From assembly GCA_902784565.1 (NCBI GenBank), contig CACZVE010000015.1, forward strand, positions 1 to 64,000: DNA of 64,000 nt, written 5' to 3'. This DNA comes from an uncultured Prevotellaceae bacterium. GTDB taxonomy: Bacteria > Bacteroidota > Bacteroidia > Bacteroidales > Bacteroidaceae. Under the pieces are notes generated by a model. That model was not told the DNA's origin. It saw only the letters and a program-made list of their open reading frames with translations, and searched no databases. Position numbers and translations under genes: made by a program. Below are positions 60,804-64,000 of the stretch, one piece after another (position 1 is the stretch's first letter; each line of letters starts with the position of its first letter).

Positions 60804-61517
60804 ATGAAGATTGCTTTAATCGGCTACGGAAAGATGGGCAAGATGATAGAACAGATTGCCCTCGACCGTGGTCATGAAATTGTGAGTATCATTGACATTG
60901 ACAACCAACAGGACTTCGACAGTCCTGAGTTCGCATCGGCCGACGTGGCCATTGAGTTCACTGCGCCGCAGGTGGCCTATGGCAACTACCTGAAGGCCTG
61001 GGCGAAGGGCGTAAAGGTGGTTTCCGGCTCGACGGGCTGGATGGCGGAGCATGGGGAGGATGTGCGCAAAGCCTGTGCCGAGGGAAAGACGCTATTCTGG
61101 GCCTCGAACTTCTCCATCGGCGTGGCCATCTTCTCAGCAGTGAACCGTTATCTGGCGAAGATCATGAACCAGTTCCCGCAGTACGATGTGGAGATGGAAG
61201 AGACGCACCACGTACATAAACTGGACCATCCCAGTGGGACAGCCATCACTTTAGCCGATGAAATCGTGGAAAACATCGACCGCAAGGAGGCGTGGAAGGA
61301 GGATACCACCGATAAGAAATATCTGCGTGTGGATCATATCCGTCGTGGTGAAGTGCCGGGGATTCATACTATCCGCTATGACTCGGATGCCGACCTGATC
61401 ACCATTACCCACGATGCACACAGTCGCAAGGGTTTTGCTCTGGGAGCCATTTTGGCAGCGGAGTATACGAAGGATCATCAGGGATTGCTGACGATTTCAG
61501 ACATGTTCAAATTTTAA
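60804..61517 (+). CDS. dapB: 4-hydroxy-tetrahydrodipicolinate reductase
   Basis: A 237-residue NAD(P)H-dependent reductase of the diaminopimelate and lysine pathway. The Rossmann motif is MKIALIGYGKMGKMIEQIAL, the acidic cofactor selector IIDIDNQ, and the catalytic signature EMEETHHVHKLDHPSGTAIT has the histidine and lysine of DapB. The C-terminal IRRGEVPGIHTIRYDSDADL closes the fold. Slightly short versus E. coli (273) but normal for Bacteroidota. It supplies peptidoglycan precursors and is followed within 5 bp by lepB. Confidence 0.96.
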   Translation: MKIALIGYGKMGKMIEQIALDRGHEIVSIIDIDNQQDFDSPEFASADVAIEFTAPQVAYGNYLKAWAKGVKVVSGSTGWMAEHGEDVRKACAEGKTLFWASNFSIGVAIFSAVNRYLAKIMNQFPQYDVEMEETHHVHKLDHPSGTAITLADEIVENIDRKEAWKEDTTDKKYLRVDHIRRGEVPGIHTIRYDSDADLITITHDAHSRKGFALGAILAAEYTKDHQGLLTISDMFKF

Positions 61518-61522
61518 GTGTT

Positions 61523-62956
61523 ATGATTGACAAAAAGAAAGAGAAACTGAATATGAAGAAGCAGTGGGCGAAATTTATCGTCGTGCTGGTGCTGTATCTG
61601 CTGTTCTTGTATTGGGTGAAGTCATGGTGGGGACTGCTGGTCATCCCATTTATCTTTGACGTGTATATCACCAAGAAGATCAAGTGGCAGTGGTGGAAGG
61701 AGTCGGAAGGTCCCGTGAAGTGGATCATGTCGTGGGTGGATGCCCTGGTGTTCGCACTGGTAGCCGTCTATTTCATCAACCTGTTCTTCTTCCAGAATTA
61801 CGTGATTCCATCGAGTTCTTTGGAAAAATCGCTGCTGACGGGTGACTACCTGTTTGTGTCGAAGGTGAGTTACGGTCCGCGCATCCCGCAGACACCGTTG
61901 ACGATGCCCCTGACACAGCACACGCTGCCGATGATAGAGTGCAAGAGTTACATCGAGTGGCCCCAGTGGGACTACCGTCGTGTGAAGGGACTGGGCAATG
62001 TACAGTTGAACGACATCGTAGTGTTCAACTACCCCGCCGGTGACACACTCTGCTCGGCAATGAAATACCAGGCACTCGACTTCTACCGTCTCTGCTACGA
62101 GATAGGTTACCAGCGCTATCCGCAGCGCCCCAATCCGGACTCACTGGATGTCGATGTGCGCAGACAGTTGTTTGAGGCCATCTATCAGGGCGGCAGACAG
62201 TTTATCGAGGAGAACCGACAGGAGTATGGCGAGATCATCACCCGTCCGGCAGACCGGCGTGAGAACTATGTGAAGCGCTGTGTGGGACTGCCAGGACAGA
62301 CCTTGCAGATCAAGAATCATATCGTTTATCTCGATGGAAAGGCCAATAAGGAGCCTGATAATGTGCAGTACACCTATAAACTGAAACTGACAAAAGGCCT
62401 AAGCGATGAGGTGATGAAGGAACTCGGCATCACGATGGAAGACCTGATGAGTCTGAATACCCTCGGTTATATGCCGTTGACGAAGCATGCCGTAGAGGAA
62501 CTGAAGAAACAGGGCTATGTAGACAACATCACCCCGAACGAAGATGCTGAGGAGTGGGATATCTACCCGTTGAACGGTAATATGCACTGGACTCGCGACA
62601 ACTACGGTCCCGTCTGGATTCCCAAAAAGGGCGAATCCATCGCGCTGAACATGGATAATATCGCCATCTACGAGCGCCCCATCCGTACCTACGAAGGGAA
62701 TGATTTGGTGGTGAAAGATGGTAAGATCCTCATCAATGGTCAGGAGGCGAAGGAATATACCTTCAAGATGGACTACTACTGGATGATGGGTGACAATCGC
62801 CACAACTCGCTCGACTCCCGCTACTGGGGTTTCGTGCCGGAAGATCATATCGTCGGTAAACCCATCTTCATCTGGTGGTCATCGGATCCAGACCGTGGAG
62901 GCTTCGGCGGTATCCGCTGGAGCAGACTGTTCCGATTTGTCGATAATATCAAATAA
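61523..62956 (+). CDS. lepB: Signal peptidase I
   Basis: A 477-residue S26 signal peptidase with two N-terminal membrane helices. The catalytic serine is Ser99 in VIPSSSLEKSLLTGDYLFVS, and the general-base lysine is in YVKRCVGLPGQTLQIKNH. Conserved box E is MMGDNRHNSLDSRYWGFVPE. It has the large insert between the serine and lysine boxes typical of Bacteroidota, making it longer than usual (about 300). It cleaves signal peptides at the outer face of the inner membrane. The tail RWSRLFRFVDNIK is basic. It is followed at 4 bp by a dead paralogue. Confidence 0.95.
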   Translation: MIDKKKEKLNMKKQWAKFIVVLVLYLLFLYWVKSWWGLLVIPFIFDVYITKKIKWQWWKESEGPVKWIMSWVDALVFALVAVYFINLFFFQNYVIPSSSLEKSLLTGDYLFVSKVSYGPRIPQTPLTMPLTQHTLPMIECKSYIEWPQWDYRRVKGLGNVQLNDIVVFNYPAGDTLCSAMKYQALDFYRLCYEIGYQRYPQRPNPDSLDVDVRRQLFEAIYQGGRQFIEENRQEYGEIITRPADRRENYVKRCVGLPGQTLQIKNHIVYLDGKANKEPDNVQYTYKLKLTKGLSDEVMKELGITMEDLMSLNTLGYMPLTKHAVEELKKQGYVDNITPNEDAEEWDIYPLNGNMHWTRDNYGPVWIPKKGESIALNMDNIAIYERPIRTYEGNDLVVKDGKILINGQEAKEYTFKMDYYWMMGDNRHNSLDSRYWGFVPEDHIVGKPIFIWWSSDPDRGGFGGIRWSRLFRFVDNIK

Positions 62957-62959
62957 GGA

Positions 62960-63493
62960 GTGAAGAGTGCGCTGAGATTCCTGATAGCCCTGGCGATTGC
63001 CTTTGTGGTGATGCTGGTCTTCCGAGGACTGGTGATGACAGTCTGTACCATCGAAGGTGACGGACTGGCTCCTCAGTTTATGGAAGGTGACAGAGTGGTT
63101 ATCAACCGTTGGAGTTACGGCTTGCGCACAGGTGAGAAAGGTGGCCTGTTCGATTATGGTCGTCTTTGTCGACAGGAAGTGAAAAAAGGCGATTTCATCG
63201 CATTCGAGGACTCATTAGGACAGGTGCTTATCTGTCAGTGTACGGCAGTACCGGGCGATACGGTGTATATCAAAAAAGCACCCTGCGTGGTGCCGGGACT
63301 GCTGACCTGCGACGATCAGGACTACTACTGGGTGCGGAGTGTCAGCAAGAACAATCCTATTGACAGTAAACTGTTGGGGTTTATCCCTGAAGAGCGTATC
63401 ATTGGCCGGGCCTGTCTGGTACTATTCAGCCACGACCCAAAGACGCCCTTTTGGAAGGGGTATCGTTCAGACCGTCTATTCCTGCCGAAATGA
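62960..63493 (+). CDS. Signal peptidase I homologue without catalytic residues
   Basis: A 177-residue S26-fold protein starting at GTG 62960 (within GGAGTGAAG, so the ribosome site is very close). It has one membrane helix (FLIALAIAFVVMLVFRGLVM). The serine box, normally EG.SM.P, reads IEGDGLAPQF with Gly35 instead of serine. The lysine box, normally YVKRC.G.PGD, reads LICQCTAVPGD with Cys92 in place of lysine. The later box SKNNPIDSKLLGFIPEERII is preserved. The fold is therefore kept while both catalytic residues are lost. It may partner the active enzyme encoded just upstream. The next gene overlaps it by 4 bp. Confidence 0.85.
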   Translation: MKSALRFLIALAIAFVVMLVFRGLVMTVCTIEGDGLAPQFMEGDRVVINRWSYGLRTGEKGGLFDYGRLCRQEVKKGDFIAFEDSLGQVLICQCTAVPGDTVYIKKAPCVVPGLLTCDDQDYYWVRSVSKNNPIDSKLLGFIPEERIIGRACLVLFSHDPKTPFWKGYRSDRLFLPK

Positions 63494-64000
63494 CAACGTT
63501 GCTGAGTACGACCTACTTCGGTCCCGTGCAGTGGTACCAGAAACTCTATCGCAGTGAGGCGGTGGAAATAGAACAGTGGGAGAGTTTTCAGAAACAGACT
63601 TACCGCAACCGTTGTCTGATTGCCACCACTAACGGGGTACAGGCCTTGACGGTGCCTATAGAAAGGGGTACATCGCCGCTTATCAAAGACATTCGGATCA
63701 GTGATCACGGCAACTGGCGACATCTGCACTGGAACGCCTTGCAGAGTGCCTACGGCGAGAGTCCGTTCTTTGACTACTATCAGGACGACATCCGTCTTTT
63801 CTTCGAGAAGCGATGGACGTTTTTGCTCGATTTCAACGAGGAAATCCGACTGAAAATGTGTGACCTGATTGATATTCAGCCGCAAGTCGGATATACGAAA
63901 GTTTTCGTGAATCACGGGGACAGTCCCCATGATCTTCGCGAAGGGATACAACCGAAGCACCCGGCACCGGATGCGGACTTCGTGCCAAAGCCCTATTATC
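63490..64000 (+). CDS. WbqC-like family protein (partial, runs off the window)
   Basis: The first 170 residues of a protein starting MTTLLSTTYFGPVQWYQKLY. The pattern FGPVQWY, then RNRCLIATTNGVQALTVPI and WNALQSAYGESPFFDYYQDD matches the WbqC-like family (a predicted cofactor-dependent group often beside polysaccharide or lepB genes). Its stop is beyond 64000. Near 63909-63941 the frame contains VNHGDSPHDLREG, encoded by a sequence almost identical to one arm of the palindromic element in the DUF3987 gene. Its start overlaps the preceding stop (ATGA), so it is the fourth gene of the dapB-lepB unit. Confidence 0.82.
   Translation, partial: MTTLLSTTYFGPVQWYQKLYRSEAVEIEQWESFQKQTYRNRCLIATTNGVQALTVPIERGTSPLIKDIRISDHGNWRHLHWNALQSAYGESPFFDYYQDDIRLFFEKRWTFLLDFNEEIRLKMCDLIDIQPQVGYTKVFVNHGDSPHDLREGIQPKHPAPDADFVPKPYY
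63909..63941. repeat. Half-element related to the 72-bp palindrome
   Basis: GAATCACGGGGACAG then CCCCATGATCT matches the minus strand of 23446-23478 with about three differences. It reads in frame as NHGDSPHDLR. A GGGGAC-AG-TCCCC dyad is at its centre. Confidence 0.75.

Noticed and set aside
1-64000. tRNA, rRNA or insertion-sequence transposase genes.
   Set aside because: None was recognised by reading both strands; a computed search would be needed to exclude a tRNA with certainty.

Overview
The window looks like a piece of chromosome from a Bacteroidales bacterium, most likely a Prevotella-type gut or rumen species. The evidence is the promoter style (TTTG, about 19-20 bp, then TAnnTTTG close to the transcript start), weak ribosome binding sites, and gene families largely confined to this group: a BtuG-type propeller lipoprotein, DUF6261, a smalltalk micro-protein, VirE/DUF3987 primase genes, an ECF sigma/FecR/TonB-receptor trio, and many secreted glycoside hydrolases. 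No rRNA or tRNA gene was recognised.

Layout. 0-9.7 kb: broken FtsX-type ABC exporter genes, a DUF1593 protein, an AAA ATPase behind a strong inverted-repeat operator, a 42-bp tandem repeat, a frameshifted GH36 alpha-galactosidase, mntP and a sugar-lactonase remnant. 9.8-21.4 kb: a flavin reductase/rubrerythrin fusion, a cobalamin riboswitch with a five-gene B12 capture operon (btuB, btuG-like, two surface proteins, btuF-like), an LD-carboxypeptidase homologue that has lost catalytic residues, an AraC regulator and a transpeptidase. 21.5-37.8 kb: an accessory island. Most genes lie on the minus strand: muramidase, VirE/DUF3987 primase, SSB-like protein, Rha/antirepressor, an unknown 432-aa protein next to iterons, GIY-YIG nuclease, a 44-aa membrane protein, Vsr, a C5 methyltransferase, a broken Sau3AI-like enzyme and umuDC. 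It ends with an AT-rich dyad between inverted repeats, then smalltalk and DUF6261 genes on the plus strand. A 36-43 bp sequence recurs at both ends of the island. 38-46.7 kb: ECF sigma, anti-sigma and TonB receptor, then a GH9-GH3 beta-glucan operon. 46.8-64 kb: B12 permease and ATPase separated by a cobD-like gene, housekeeping and envelope genes, a dockerin protein, an LRR-thioredoxin-M64 fusion, PBP5-type carboxypeptidase, dapB, an active signal peptidase I followed by a catalytically dead paralogue, and a WbqC-like gene cut by the window end.

How the parts work together. The riboswitch operon and the distant btuC-cobD-btuD cluster together make a B12 capture, import and salvage pathway. 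The GH9/GH3 and GH36 genes digest plant polysaccharide. The island combines replication functions, DNA modification and repair, and damage-inducible genes; one 19-bp operator with the same spacing to the -7 box is shared by umuD and the 44-aa membrane protein.

The most unusual signals are repeats: (i) three loci of a 42-43 bp tandem repeat family; (ii) short mostly heptameric repeats, often as facing pairs, inserted inside genes at signal peptides, linkers and C-termini; (iii) a palindromic element encoding an HGD-x-PHDLR peptide in two unrelated genes. Several genes are broken by small indels. These could be real decay or assembly error, and reads would decide.
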